This document shows, one piece after another, positions 42,611 through 50,991 of a stretch of 64,000 nt of DNA; the stretch's first letter is position 1; each line of letters starts with the position of its first letter. This stretch comes from Flavihumibacter solisilvae (GTDB lineage Bacteria; Bacteroidota; Bacteroidia; Chitinophagales; Chitinophagaceae). The DNA is taken from assembly GCF_000814475.1 (NCBI RefSeq), contig NZ_JSVC01000011.1, positions 1 through 64,000 on the forward strand. Direction: 5' to 3'. The notes under the pieces were generated by a model that worked only from the letters and a program-made list of their open reading frames with translations, was not told where the DNA came from and ran no database searches. The translations under genes were made by a program, and so were the position numbers.

Positions 42611-43659
42611 AAAATCTCTCTCCCCGGCAGATCGCAGCTTTACTGGCTTTCGTGATCTCAGCGCTGGTCGGCATCGCCAACCAGGTGCTCGTGAAATCCT
42701 GGATGGTTTCGCTGAGCTCCTTTACTGTGCTGTTCCTCGTTTCCTACCTGCTGATCTTTTATTTCCTGCAGCAATTCATTTACAGGCGGATCAAACTGAT
42801 TTACAAATTCATTTACCAGACCAAGGCGAGCAAGCGCGAAGAATTTTATAATAAATACATCATTCCACAGAAGAGTATTGACGAAGTAAAAGAAGATGTG
42901 GAGAAGTGGGCGGAACAACGCCAGGGGGAAATAGAGATGCTGAAAAAGAATGAAGCATTCCGGAAAGAGTTTCTGCAGAACCTCGCACATGAATTCAAGA
43001 CGCCCATCTTCGCCATCCAGGGATATGTGGACACACTTTTGAGCGGTGCGATGGATAATGTGGATGTGAGGAAGCGATTCCTGGAAAGCACCAGCAGGAA
43101 TGTAGACCGCCTTGTTAATCTCATGAATGACCTCGATGAGATCTCCCGCCTGGAGACAGGTGAACAGGTACTGTATAAACAGTATTTCGTTATCCAGGAC
43201 TTGATCAAAGAAGTGATCGATTCATTATCGCTCAAGCTCAACCAGAAACAAATTACCGCCTATCTTAAAAAAGGTACCGAATCGCCGGTATATGTGTTTG
43301 CAGACAAGGAGAAGATCCGCCAGGTGATCATTAACCTGATTGAGAACGGAGCTAAGTATGGTAAACCCGGGGGGACAATCGTTGCCAGTGTGTACAACAC
43401 TGATGAATTTAAAGTTTTGGTGGAGATCAGTGATGATGGGATCGGGATTGACGAGGAACACCTGCCGCGGATCTTTGAAAGGTTTTACCGGACTGACAAA
43501 GCAAGGAGCCGTGATAAGGGTGGTACCGGCCTTGGACTTGCGATCTGCAAGCACATCATAGAAGCACATGGGGAATCGATGCACGTGCGGAGTAAGCCGG
43601 ATGTGGGAACGACGATCGGGTTTACGCTGGGGTCAAGCAAGGAAAAAATCGGGGAATAA
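42607..43659 (+). CDS. Sensor histidine kinase, PhoR-like
   Basis: 350 residues with two N-terminal membrane helices (about 8-29 and 34-58) with no large periplasmic domain between them, like PhoR. A short linker is followed by HisKA (FLQNLAHEFKTPIFAIQGYVDTLLSG, His128) and HATPase with NLIENGAKYGKPGG, DDGIGIDEEHL and GGTGLGLAICKHII. It overlaps the regulator gene (ATGA). Lack of a periplasmic sensor fits kinases that sense through the phosphate transporter and PhoU. No PAS domain is apparent, unlike E. coli PhoR. Confidence 0.92.
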   Translation: MKNLSPRQIAALLAFVISALVGIANQVLVKSWMVSLSSFTVLFLVSYLLIFYFLQQFIYRRIKLIYKFIYQTKASKREEFYNKYIIPQKSIDEVKEDVEKWAEQRQGEIEMLKKNEAFRKEFLQNLAHEFKTPIFAIQGYVDTLLSGAMDNVDVRKRFLESTSRNVDRLVNLMNDLDEISRLETGEQVLYKQYFVIQDLIKEVIDSLSLKLNQKQITAYLKKGTESPVYVFADKEKIRQVIINLIENGAKYGKPGGTIVASVYNTDEFKVLVEISDDGIGIDEEHLPRIFERFYRTDKARSRDKGGTGLGLAICKHIIEAHGESMHVRSKPDVGTTIGFTLGSSKEKIGE

Positions 43660-43661
43660 TT

Positions 43662-44969
43662 TTATCTGGATTTTCTTTTAAAGTAGACCAGCGAGATAAG
43701 CGTGGCAACTACCCCGATCGCACCGGTGATCATCACGAGTGTAGTATAGAAATTCAACCAGGACAATTCAAGCCTGAATACAGTTTTACTTAACAGCACT
43801 CCGACACTTCCGAGATAGCCGAAGGCATCAGCCAGGTAGATGAGAAAGCCTACATTGCCTGCAATTCCAAACGCAGCTATGAATCTTTCGAAAAGAATGC
43901 TGTTGAATGGAATGTAAACCATGTACAAACCGAGCCCGATGCTTAACATCCACCACCAGGTGTCAACAAGCCCCTGCTTATAGGCAACTGTTATTGCGAG
44001 GCTGAGTACAAAGCCCGCGAACATGATCAGGTGAGTGATGGAGAATGCGCGGAAATTATTCCTGACAGTAACCATAGAGGCGATCACAATCAACATTACC
44101 AGGGAAATGATGGTTTCTGTCTGCGCAAACACTGAACTGTCGAAAGATTCACCTGCCTCCCGCCACATGTCGGCCATGAAACTGTCGCGTACCTCTCGCA
44201 GGATCGTCACCAGCATATAAATTATCACCAGCAGGAATAAGCCCGGACCATATTCCCGTAAAAGATTACGTCGTGCATCAACGGGCATGGGCAAACGAAC
44301 AGTTCGGTGAGCTATATCATCTTCTGTTGGAGCTGGAATTTTTTCAACCAGGTAAATAAATAGCAGGAGTGGAAGAAAAAAAACGGCGCCGGTTACAAAT
44401 GGCATCCAATATTCACTCACCGACCAGCTGTTCATGGTATACAATGCAACAGATTTGGAAACACCGGAGCCGAAAATAAAGCTTACGGCAAGGGCTGCAC
44501 TGATTAAATCTGTCATCCTTCTGCCTTCGATATAGGAAAAGACAATTCCCCATAGCATCCCAAGCGGGAACCCATTGAACAGCAGGCACCAGAAATTATA
44601 TGGTGCCGGCAGGAGCGCGAATACAAGCCAGGAAAACCATGCGATGCCGGTCAGTAAAAGTATGAGCCGGCCCCGCCCCATCCGCCCCAGTTCAGCAATG
44701 AACCGGATGCCGTAGAACTTACTTGCCATATACCCGAATACCTGGGTGATGACGAGAATGATCTTGTAGTCAAGTCCCCATAAGGTGTACCCATCGAACG
44801 CCGCAACATTGAAAGCTTTACGGAAAGAGAACAGGCATGTATACAGGCAGAAGACCACCAGTGCACTATACAAAGCTTGTGGCCATTGAGCCTTACGAAT
44901 GGTGAGCGTTGTTTCCAGGAGACAGTGTATTAATTCACCAATATAATAAATAAGCCGTTGTATAGACAT
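43662..44969 (-). CDS. DUF5690 family MFS-like membrane protein
   Basis: 435 residues with about twelve hydrophobic segments. The N-terminal LYSALVVFCLYTCLFSFRKAFNVAAFDGYTLWGLDYK is the DUF5690 pattern, related to MFS transporters. The mid-region GFPLGMLWGIVFSYIEGRR and C-terminal VGFLIYLADAFGYLGSVGVLL also fit. It begins about 20 residues before the usual family start. The ATG lies within a perfect inverted repeat, listed separately. Substrate unknown. It is convergent with the kinase gene, 2 bp apart. Confidence 0.85.
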   Translation of the reverse strand: MSIQRLIYYIGELIHCLLETTLTIRKAQWPQALYSALVVFCLYTCLFSFRKAFNVAAFDGYTLWGLDYKIILVITQVFGYMASKFYGIRFIAELGRMGRGRLILLLTGIAWFSWLVFALLPAPYNFWCLLFNGFPLGMLWGIVFSYIEGRRMTDLISAALAVSFIFGSGVSKSVALYTMNSWSVSEYWMPFVTGAVFFLPLLLFIYLVEKIPAPTEDDIAHRTVRLPMPVDARRNLLREYGPGLFLLVIIYMLVTILREVRDSFMADMWREAGESFDSSVFAQTETIISLVMLIVIASMVTVRNNFRAFSITHLIMFAGFVLSLAITVAYKQGLVDTWWWMLSIGLGLYMVYIPFNSILFERFIAAFGIAGNVGFLIYLADAFGYLGSVGVLLSKTVFRLELSWLNFYTTLVMITGAIGVVATLISLVYFKRKSR

Positions 44970-44978
44970 ACAACGGCT
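44953..44978 (-). promoter_or_regulatory. Perfect hairpin covering the start codon of the DUF5690 gene
   Basis: On the minus strand AGCCGTTGTAT, GTCT loop and ATACAACGGCT form eleven perfect pairs. The ATG (44967-44969) lies at the top of the stem and loop. A U-rich stretch follows. It could hide the start codon or act as an attenuator. Confidence 0.55.
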
Positions 44979-45064
44979 AAAACTGCATGAGAAATCTTCT
45001 ATGGCCGCAAAGCTACCGTGGCTGTATTACCGCAATGTGTTGTATCCGTTAAGGTAATCTGAAT

Positions 45065-45096
45065 AAAAAAGCCGCCTTATCATAGATAAAGCGGCT
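45065..45096 (-). terminator. Rho-independent terminator of the beta-helix lipoprotein operon
   Basis: On the minus strand AGCCGC and GCGGCT arms with inner TTATC/GATAA pairing are followed by TTTTTT. It lies about 25 bp after the lipoprotein stop. Confidence 0.7.
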
Positions 45097-45119
45097 GTTG
45101 AAATTGGTCGTAACTATTA

Positions 45120-46487
45120 TTAGTATGCGTTGGTCTTCGGGTTGAAGCTTGTCCAGCCGGTAGCCCAGTTGGTTGTACCGAATGCACCTACATAAGTTGT
45201 CGGTGTGAAGTATGAATCCATTCCTGTAAAGCTTGCACCAGTCAGGGCAGGTGAACCAGCTTTGGGAAGGAAGTTGGGTGAATTGAGGTTGAACGGATCA
45301 GTCAGTTGAACATCATCGCGTGAAGCCAGTGTGCGGTTACCTTCTGATTCAGCTTTTGTTTTCAGCTGTGCTGCTGTGAATACTGTTGAAGCAGGATCAG
45401 CTTTATCTTCTGCAGTATAATAAGGCTTAGCGTAAACAGCCACGATATTATTCTTGAATTCAGAGAGACCGTCTTTATAGGCTTGCGCAGTAGCAGAAGA
45501 TTCCATAGAGAACCCTGCTTTGCGGTGACCGATCAGCAATGAGTTGTTCAGTACAAAACGTGTAGCTCTTCTCCACCTGTTGCTGTAACCATGGTTACTG
45601 CTGGAACCTGTGGTATCATAAGGTCCGATCAGTGTCAGGTTAGAAAGAACAGGGCGGGTAAAGGGTTCAGTGAGGTCACCGCTACCGTTGTTGTCGCACT
45701 CAATACCGTTTGCCTGGTCTGTATCAGCCGGCTTGTCGCGAAGTGAAACAGCGAATTGGATCTTTCCCACATAGCCGAAATCGAAATCGTAGTCGTCATC
45801 CATTGTAGCGAAAGCAACGAGGTTTTTACAGTTAACCGTACCGCCGAAGAATTCGAAGGCATCGTCACCGCCGTAAGAAACCTGTACGTTTTCAATTACA
45901 GTACCTGCACCAACGCCGCCTAGGGTCAGGCCGTTGATCTCTGAACCAGGTTCAGCAGCGATACCGGAAAACTCGATACGCACATAGCGCAGGATTCCGC
46001 TGTTGTCGTTTACATCTGTTCCACCATAAGGCCTGTTTACACCGCCTTCGATAATTGGTGCAGGAGATGTGGGCCTGTTGGTGGGTGCCTTACCCAGCAG
46101 GATGATACCACCCCAGTCGCCGGGAGCACGTTCGCCTGAAGGCTTACCTGAAGTGAATACAATGGGTGCAGATGCAGTACCATCAGCAATAAGTTTAGAC
46201 CCACGCTCAACGATGAGGGCGCCTTTTTCGGCTACATCACTTTTGATCACGGTTCCGGGCTCAATAGTAAGAACGGCTCCATTGTTCACGTATACATATC
46301 CTTTCAGTGTCCATGTTCCTTTCGTAAGCGTCATGCTCTTATCAATGGTGCCGTTAAGTACTTTGGAAGTGGAATCAGTACCGTTTCCTCCGCCGTTAAC
46401 GATCTCGTCACCGGTATTTACTTTTATACAGGAGGTAATGGTTAATGCGCTGAGAGCCACTACCGCAATTTGTTTAACCAATTTCAT
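45120..46487 (-). CDS. Lipoprotein with parallel beta-helix-like repeats
   Basis: 455 residues. The leader MKLVKQIAVVALSALTITSC ends in a lipobox (Cys20). After a Gly/Asn/Ser linker, residues about 50-430 show short strands ending in turns (TLTKGTWTLKGYVYVNNGAVLTIEPGTVIKSD), as in right-handed beta-helix proteins. TVNCKNLVAFATMDDDYDFDFGYVG is unusually Asp-rich and might bind cations. It follows the TonB receptor gene by 43 bp and is probably its surface partner. In similar pairs in other Bacteroidota the lipoprotein is thought to bind the cargo. Confidence 0.8.
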   Translation of the reverse strand: MKLVKQIAVVALSALTITSCIKVNTGDEIVNGGGNGTDSTSKVLNGTIDKSMTLTKGTWTLKGYVYVNNGAVLTIEPGTVIKSDVAEKGALIVERGSKLIADGTASAPIVFTSGKPSGERAPGDWGGIILLGKAPTNRPTSPAPIIEGGVNRPYGGTDVNDNSGILRYVRIEFSGIAAEPGSEINGLTLGGVGAGTVIENVQVSYGGDDAFEFFGGTVNCKNLVAFATMDDDYDFDFGYVGKIQFAVSLRDKPADTDQANGIECDNNGSGDLTEPFTRPVLSNLTLIGPYDTTGSSSNHGYSNRWRRATRFVLNNSLLIGHRKAGFSMESSATAQAYKDGLSEFKNNIVAVYAKPYYTAEDKADPASTVFTAAQLKTKAESEGNRTLASRDDVQLTDPFNLNSPNFLPKAGSPALTGASFTGMDSYFTPTTYVGAFGTTNWATGWTSFNPKTNAY

Positions 46488-46530
46488 ATTTGATTTTATT
46501 TAAGCTTTGTTTATTTGTTTGGGGTTTAGA

Positions 46531-49320
46531 TTATTTTTTATCGAAAGAGAAATCATAAGTGAATCCAATACTGATCGTTGTTCCGGGCTTATAGCTGCTG
46601 AACATTTTGTCGCTGCTGGAATATTCTTTGCCACCTGAAGTATTCTCATAGAGGTAGATTTTATTGTTCAGGATGTCAGAGAAGGTCAGTTTCAGTTCTC
46701 CCTGTTTTTTCAGGATGCGTTTAGCAACCTGGAAGTCGAGCAGGTTCCTGGGGCGCTCGTAGATATCTGCGATTTCGCCATTACCTACCAGCGCGAGACG
46801 CGGACCGATACGGTTGTACATCAGCGTCATATTGAACAATTTGTCGCTGGTATATTGAAGACCGGCATTTACCATATAAGGCGACTGACCCTGGATCGGC
46901 CGGTTGGCATTGATGGACTGACCTGAAGAAGATGCGTCGGTGAAGTTCACATCTGAAATCAGGTAGGTAACGTTACCAAATCCAACCATGTTATTCATGA
47001 AGTCGCTACTCTTGCTGATAAAACCAAGGTTCTTCCTGAATTCCAATTCAGCTCCATAAGTATCTGCTTTGTCTGCATTGGAATAGGTGTACAACCTGCG
47101 CTCAGGAACTGAACCTGAATTGAGGCGGAACTCGATCGGGTTGTCAAAGCGCTTGTAAAATCCACCGAGACTGAACACCTCACCTGCAGCAGGATAAATT
47201 TCATAACGAAGGTCAAGGTTCAGGATCTTGGTTCTTTTCAGGTCCTGGTTACCAGCAATACTATAGCTGGATTCGTAATCATAGAACTGGAAAGGTGCAA
47301 TTTCCCTGAATTCAGGACGGGCCACTGTCTGTGAAGCCGCAACGCGTATGTTGCTTTTTGAAGTCGGTGAATAAGTCAGGTTCAGTGAAGGAAGGACATC
47401 CCATTTCTCTGTATCAATTGTCACCTTCTTCGCAGAAAGGTCCTTTGAGTCAAGGAACTGCTCAAAGTATTCTACACGTGCCCCCCAGATCAGTCTCAAC
47501 TTTTCTGACAACTTGTTATCGAACATGGCAAAACCAGAATTAATTGCTGATACGCCGAAGTATTTGTCAGAGTTGTTGGTGAATTCGTCGTATACAAATC
47601 CCGTCTGGCTGAAATTATTCTTATTGAAGATCTGGTCGAAGGGAAGCATGGACAGGCTCTGGTCAAACTGCGAGGTTGCTTCTTCCACGCGGAAGATCCG
47701 TGCCTTGAAATCCCTGAAACGGATAACCGTTCCACCGCCGAATTTGAAATTCTGTTTTTGACCAAACATATCGAACGGCAGCGTGAAAGCACCGGAAGCC
47801 GTTACGGTATGGTCATACAGGTCTGACCAGAAGCGGCGTGAGTCATCGTAGTCGAGGATCACCTGGTCGCTGCCCGATGCCTGTGTATACTGTTGCGTAC
47901 GAAGGTCGGGCTGGGTCCGTGTTACCAAAGCATAACCGGCGTTCCAACGGAATTTAGCTTTTGCAATATTAAACTGGTGCTCACCTTCCAGCTGGCTGCT
48001 GAAGAAGTTACGCTGGTTCAGCACCGAAGAATAAAAAGTAATATCCTGGTTACGGCTGTTGTTGAATCCACTCCTTGTATAATAGTTGTCTTCGTAAAAC
48101 CGGTTGTAAATATTCTTCCAGGATACTTTATGATTGCGCTCTGAGTAAGTGAGGTTAACGAGTGCACCAAGGTTTACCTGGTATTTGTTCTGCAGGTCGG
48201 TATAATCAAAAACAGAACCTTCCCTTTCAGCCATTGAGCGATCAACGGAATATTTCAACATGGCATTCCTGTAAGTAACTGCTGCGATAAGGCCCAGTTT
48301 GGCATTATTCTTCAGTGTCTTTACAGAGCCATAAGAAAGATTGTATTGCTGTACAGGAAGCGCTGTCGCATTCACCTGGCGGAATACATCATCCTGGAAG
48401 AGCTGTGATTTTTCGATCTGGCCACTTGTCGGCATCTGGCCATACTCCTGCCTTGTTGCAGGGAAGCCCGCAGGAAACTTTCTTGTTCCATTATCCCATC
48501 CCAGCCAATCCGTGTTGGTGCGTGGGTTGCTGGTGAAATCCTTAAATGTTGAGTTTGTATTGTAACCCCACTGAACTCCTACAGACAGGAACTTCTTCGA
48601 AGGAATATCTTTCGTCTGTACCTGGATCAATCCACCTGCGAACTCACCGGTGAGCTCCGGGGTCGCAGTTTTATTGATCACAATATTGTCGATCATGTTT
48701 GAAGGGATCACATCAAAGGAGAACGCCTTGCGGTCAGGCTCTGATGAAGGGAGCTGGGCATTGTTGATGAATGCCGCGTTGTAACGATCACTGAGACCGC
48801 GGACAATCACGAACTTGTTATCCTGGATGCTAGTACCGCTGACACGCTTCAGTACTTCACCGGTCGTCCTGTCCGGGGTACGGCGGATAAGGTCTGCCGC
48901 GATACCACTTGATACAGCTATATTGTTACGCTGAAGGTTGATCAGTGCGCTGGTTGTTTCCTTTTTAACTGAAGTCCGCACAACCACTTCACCCAATTCA
49001 GATTTATTCTCCAGGACAACAGAAATGCTGTTGGCTATTTCATCTGTTGTTACCTGTACATCTTCAACAGACTTTGTACTATAACCGGCACTGGAGACTA
49101 CCAGTACATATTTCTTCCCTGTTTCAAGCTGGATGGTGAAGCGGCCTTCCACATCAGCAGCTGTTTTCTTTGTTGTACCTTCTATGGTTACCGTTGCGCC
49201 GGGTACGGGTTCATTCCGGGTGTTGATTACTTTTCCACTAAGTTTAACTGTCGACTGGGCGAGGCCTTGCAGGTAGGCTGCCATCACCATCATCAACAGT
49301 AAGAGGATCTTTTTGCTCAC
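46531..49320 (-). CDS. TonB-dependent receptor with candidate Pho-controlled promoter
   Basis: 929 residues starting at GTG (no earlier ATG in frame downstream of the promoter). The order is signal peptide (MSKKILLLLMMVMAAYLQGLAQ), carboxypeptidase-regulatory-like domain (VKLSGKVINTRNEPVPGATVTIEG, about 24-110), plug domain (RRTPDRTTGEVLKRVSGTSIQDNKFVIVRGLSDRYNAAFINNAQLPSSEPD, about 145-205) and a barrel ending FDFSFDKK. It resembles Bacteroidota receptors without SusD. The six-unit 11-bp repeat upstream and neighbouring phosphate genes suggest import of a phosphate-containing compound, or another phosphorus source. The substrate is not shown by the sequence. Confidence 0.92.
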   Translation of the reverse strand: MSKKILLLLMMVMAAYLQGLAQSTVKLSGKVINTRNEPVPGATVTIEGTTKKTAADVEGRFTIQLETGKKYVLVVSSAGYSTKSVEDVQVTTDEIANSISVVLENKSELGEVVVRTSVKKETTSALINLQRNNIAVSSGIAADLIRRTPDRTTGEVLKRVSGTSIQDNKFVIVRGLSDRYNAAFINNAQLPSSEPDRKAFSFDVIPSNMIDNIVINKTATPELTGEFAGGLIQVQTKDIPSKKFLSVGVQWGYNTNSTFKDFTSNPRTNTDWLGWDNGTRKFPAGFPATRQEYGQMPTSGQIEKSQLFQDDVFRQVNATALPVQQYNLSYGSVKTLKNNAKLGLIAAVTYRNAMLKYSVDRSMAEREGSVFDYTDLQNKYQVNLGALVNLTYSERNHKVSWKNIYNRFYEDNYYTRSGFNNSRNQDITFYSSVLNQRNFFSSQLEGEHQFNIAKAKFRWNAGYALVTRTQPDLRTQQYTQASGSDQVILDYDDSRRFWSDLYDHTVTASGAFTLPFDMFGQKQNFKFGGGTVIRFRDFKARIFRVEEATSQFDQSLSMLPFDQIFNKNNFSQTGFVYDEFTNNSDKYFGVSAINSGFAMFDNKLSEKLRLIWGARVEYFEQFLDSKDLSAKKVTIDTEKWDVLPSLNLTYSPTSKSNIRVAASQTVARPEFREIAPFQFYDYESSYSIAGNQDLKRTKILNLDLRYEIYPAAGEVFSLGGFYKRFDNPIEFRLNSGSVPERRLYTYSNADKADTYGAELEFRKNLGFISKSSDFMNNMVGFGNVTYLISDVNFTDASSSGQSINANRPIQGQSPYMVNAGLQYTSDKLFNMTLMYNRIGPRLALVGNGEIADIYERPRNLLDFQVAKRILKKQGELKLTFSDILNNKIYLYENTSGGKEYSSSDKMFSSYKPGTTISIGFTYDFSFDKK

Positions 49321-49343
49321 AAATTAGAGTGTTTATTTGCGGG

Positions 49344-49351
49344 CAAAAGTA
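49344..49351 (-). promoter_or_regulatory. -7 element for the 46.5-49.3 kb TonB receptor
   Basis: On the minus strand TACTTTTG matches TAnnTTTG, 23 bases before the GTG start and nine bases after the proximal repeat unit. Confidence 0.6.
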
Positions 49352-49360
49352 GAAGTCCAA

Positions 49361-49422
49361 TGTTAAGACGTTGTTATTCGCAGGTTAACGAATTGTGAAC
49401 GGGATGTTACCGGAATGTTACG
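49361..49422 (-). promoter_or_regulatory. Candidate Pho box array: six 7-mers at 11-bp period
   Basis: Read on the minus strand from distal to proximal: CGTAACA, GGTAACA, GTTCACA, GTTAACC, AATAACA and CTTAACA, beginning at plus positions 49416, 49405, 49394, 49383, 49372 and 49361. The spacing is 11 bp every time. The array fills the space between the porin stop (49430) and the promoter. Six units would hold three dimers of a PhoB-type regulator. Confidence 0.7.
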
Positions 49423-49429
49423 TACCGCA

Positions 49430-50725
49430 TCAGAAGCGGAACTGGAGACGGAAAGTCAACACATTATCCTTGATATCTTCGGTGTAACCTTCCAGTTGCG
49501 TTTTTTCGTTCATCACAAAGTCGTACCACAACACCAACTTGAGGTTCTCATTAATATAATTCAGGTACCCGACACCAAGCGTGTTGTACCTGATGTCTGC
49601 GGGATTCATGTTGTCATGCGATTTGCTGATATCGTCGCCCTTGACTTTCGTATTGGGATCATACCAGTCGAACTTAACTCCTACCTGGTTTTTTCCGAAT
49701 GCATGCAACAGGTAAAAGAATGCGCCATTGAATTTTCTTACATAATAAGGTTGGTTTTCAATTACGCCGGGTGTTTCGGTTGTTTCATCGGTACCGGTTT
49801 GCGTACCCCACCAGTATTCAGCCCGTAGAGTTGTTACGCTGTTATGGTGGCGGAGTTCCCACTGCGCATCCGCACCATAATAAATACGGGGAGCTTTTTC
49901 GCCGAGGTTGGATTCCGAAGAATCGACTATGAAACCTGGTGCTCCATTGGGCTTACCCATTTCATATACGTACTTCGTGTTCTGGATAAAACCACCATTC
50001 AGGTATGATAGTCCCCCAGACATGCGCAGGCTGTTGTTGATGGCTACCGGCTTAAAAGAAGCCCGCGTAATAAAATCTTTATACGAATCATATTCCGCAG
50101 TGCCAGTAAGCCCCTGGCCGTTAAACACTCCGGCGTCCACTTTCAACCATTTCAGTTTGTGCGATTTGCCACGGGGTTCAAAGCTGGCCATTGCCCCCAG
50201 GTCACGTTCCGTACGCATCAGGATCTGTGACATCCGGCCACGCTCAGGTGATTCGCGGTCCTGTGACGAAAGGTTCACTTCATAGCCGAAGGGGCGGGCA
50301 AACATTCCCATTGTGAAACCAAGGACCTCAAACTTGTTCTCGAAAACGCGGCCCCAGAAATCCCTGATATTTACACCTCGTTCCGTACCGTCGAACTGGA
50401 ATACAAACTGGGCTGAAAGCTTGTCATTTTTATTGAATCGGGCATAATCGAAACGGACCCGTCCCCGCCTGAGTATGAAACGGTTGTTTGAGTTCGGCTG
50501 GAAGTTCGGGCCGGCATATGTGGCTGCACCTTTAGTTTGGATGTATTGAAACTGTGGTTGGATATATCCACTAATGCGGAGGTAGTTATACTTATAATAC
50601 ATGGCCAGCATGCTCTTCCCCATTTCATGGGAAGTGTCTACCATATCCATCAGGAACTGAGCTTTTGCAGCAGAAGAAAGAATGAGGAAGAAAGCTACTA
50701 TAATATAAGAAGTCAGTCGCCGCAT
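49430..50725 (-). CDS. Phosphate-selective porin O/P family protein
   Basis: 431 residues from the ATG at 50725, chosen because a signal peptide follows (MRRLTSYIIVAFFLILSSAAKAQ). The barrel has the OprO/P pattern: YLRISGYIQPQFQYI, NRFILRRGRVRFDYARFNK, FQFDGTERGVNIRDFWGRV and GMFARPFGYEVNLSSQDRE. It ends with FRF (LTFRLQFRF), an aromatic C-terminus for outer-membrane insertion. The family takes up phosphate or polyphosphate under starvation. The gene is divergent from the DUF47-PiT genes, with two similar repeat boxes between them. Confidence 0.9.
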   Translation of the reverse strand: MRRLTSYIIVAFFLILSSAAKAQFLMDMVDTSHEMGKSMLAMYYKYNYLRISGYIQPQFQYIQTKGAATYAGPNFQPNSNNRFILRRGRVRFDYARFNKNDKLSAQFVFQFDGTERGVNIRDFWGRVFENKFEVLGFTMGMFARPFGYEVNLSSQDRESPERGRMSQILMRTERDLGAMASFEPRGKSHKLKWLKVDAGVFNGQGLTGTAEYDSYKDFITRASFKPVAINNSLRMSGGLSYLNGGFIQNTKYVYEMGKPNGAPGFIVDSSESNLGEKAPRIYYGADAQWELRHHNSVTTLRAEYWWGTQTGTDETTETPGVIENQPYYVRKFNGAFFYLLHAFGKNQVGVKFDWYDPNTKVKGDDISKSHDNMNPADIRYNTLGVGYLNYINENLKLVLWYDFVMNEKTQLEGYTEDIKDNVLTFRLQFRF

Positions 50726-50791
50726 GATACCATGATTAAATGGCTGCGAGGAGCCAAAGTTAATTTTATATGATCGAATTGTTAACGGTCG

Positions 50792-50799
50792 CAAAGGTA
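50792..50799 (-). promoter_or_regulatory. -7 element for the porin gene
   Basis: On the minus strand TACCTTTG matches TAnnTTTG, 66 bases before the porin ATG. Confidence 0.45.
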
Positions 50800-50830
50800 A
50801 CAGCCGCTATAAAGGCCCTAACAGGTCCAG

Positions 50831-50848
50831 TGTTAAGGAATTATTACC
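50831..50848 (-). promoter_or_regulatory. Candidate Pho box 1 in the porin/DUF47 intergenic region
   Basis: On the minus strand GGTAATA and CTTAACA are 11 bp apart. Two weaker units (ACCTGTT, CCTTTAT) continue the phase down to 50809, ending nine bases before the porin -7 element. Confidence 0.45.
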
Positions 50849-50916
50849 AAATAACTACCGCTGCAATCACGATGCTTGGCCGATCCGGGCAGGCTTTTAC
50901 CCCTTTTTGAGCCCTG

Positions 50917-50934
50917 TGTTAAGAAATTATTATC
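50917..50934 (-). promoter_or_regulatory. Candidate Pho box 2 in the porin/DUF47 intergenic region
   Basis: On the minus strand GATAATA and CTTAACA are 11 bp apart. This is a near-copy of box 1, 86 bp away and in the same orientation. It could serve the porin or the DUF47-PiT genes. Confidence 0.45.
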
Positions 50935-50969
50935 AAATCGGAGAACTCTTCAGGGGCAAAGAAACAATC

Positions 50970-50977
50970 TATTTTTG
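50970..50977 (+). promoter_or_regulatory. -7 element for the DUF47-PiT genes
   Basis: TATTTTTG matches TAnnTTTG and lies 14 bases before the DUF47 ATG. Confidence 0.45.
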
Positions 50978-50991
50978 CGCAAAATTGAAGT

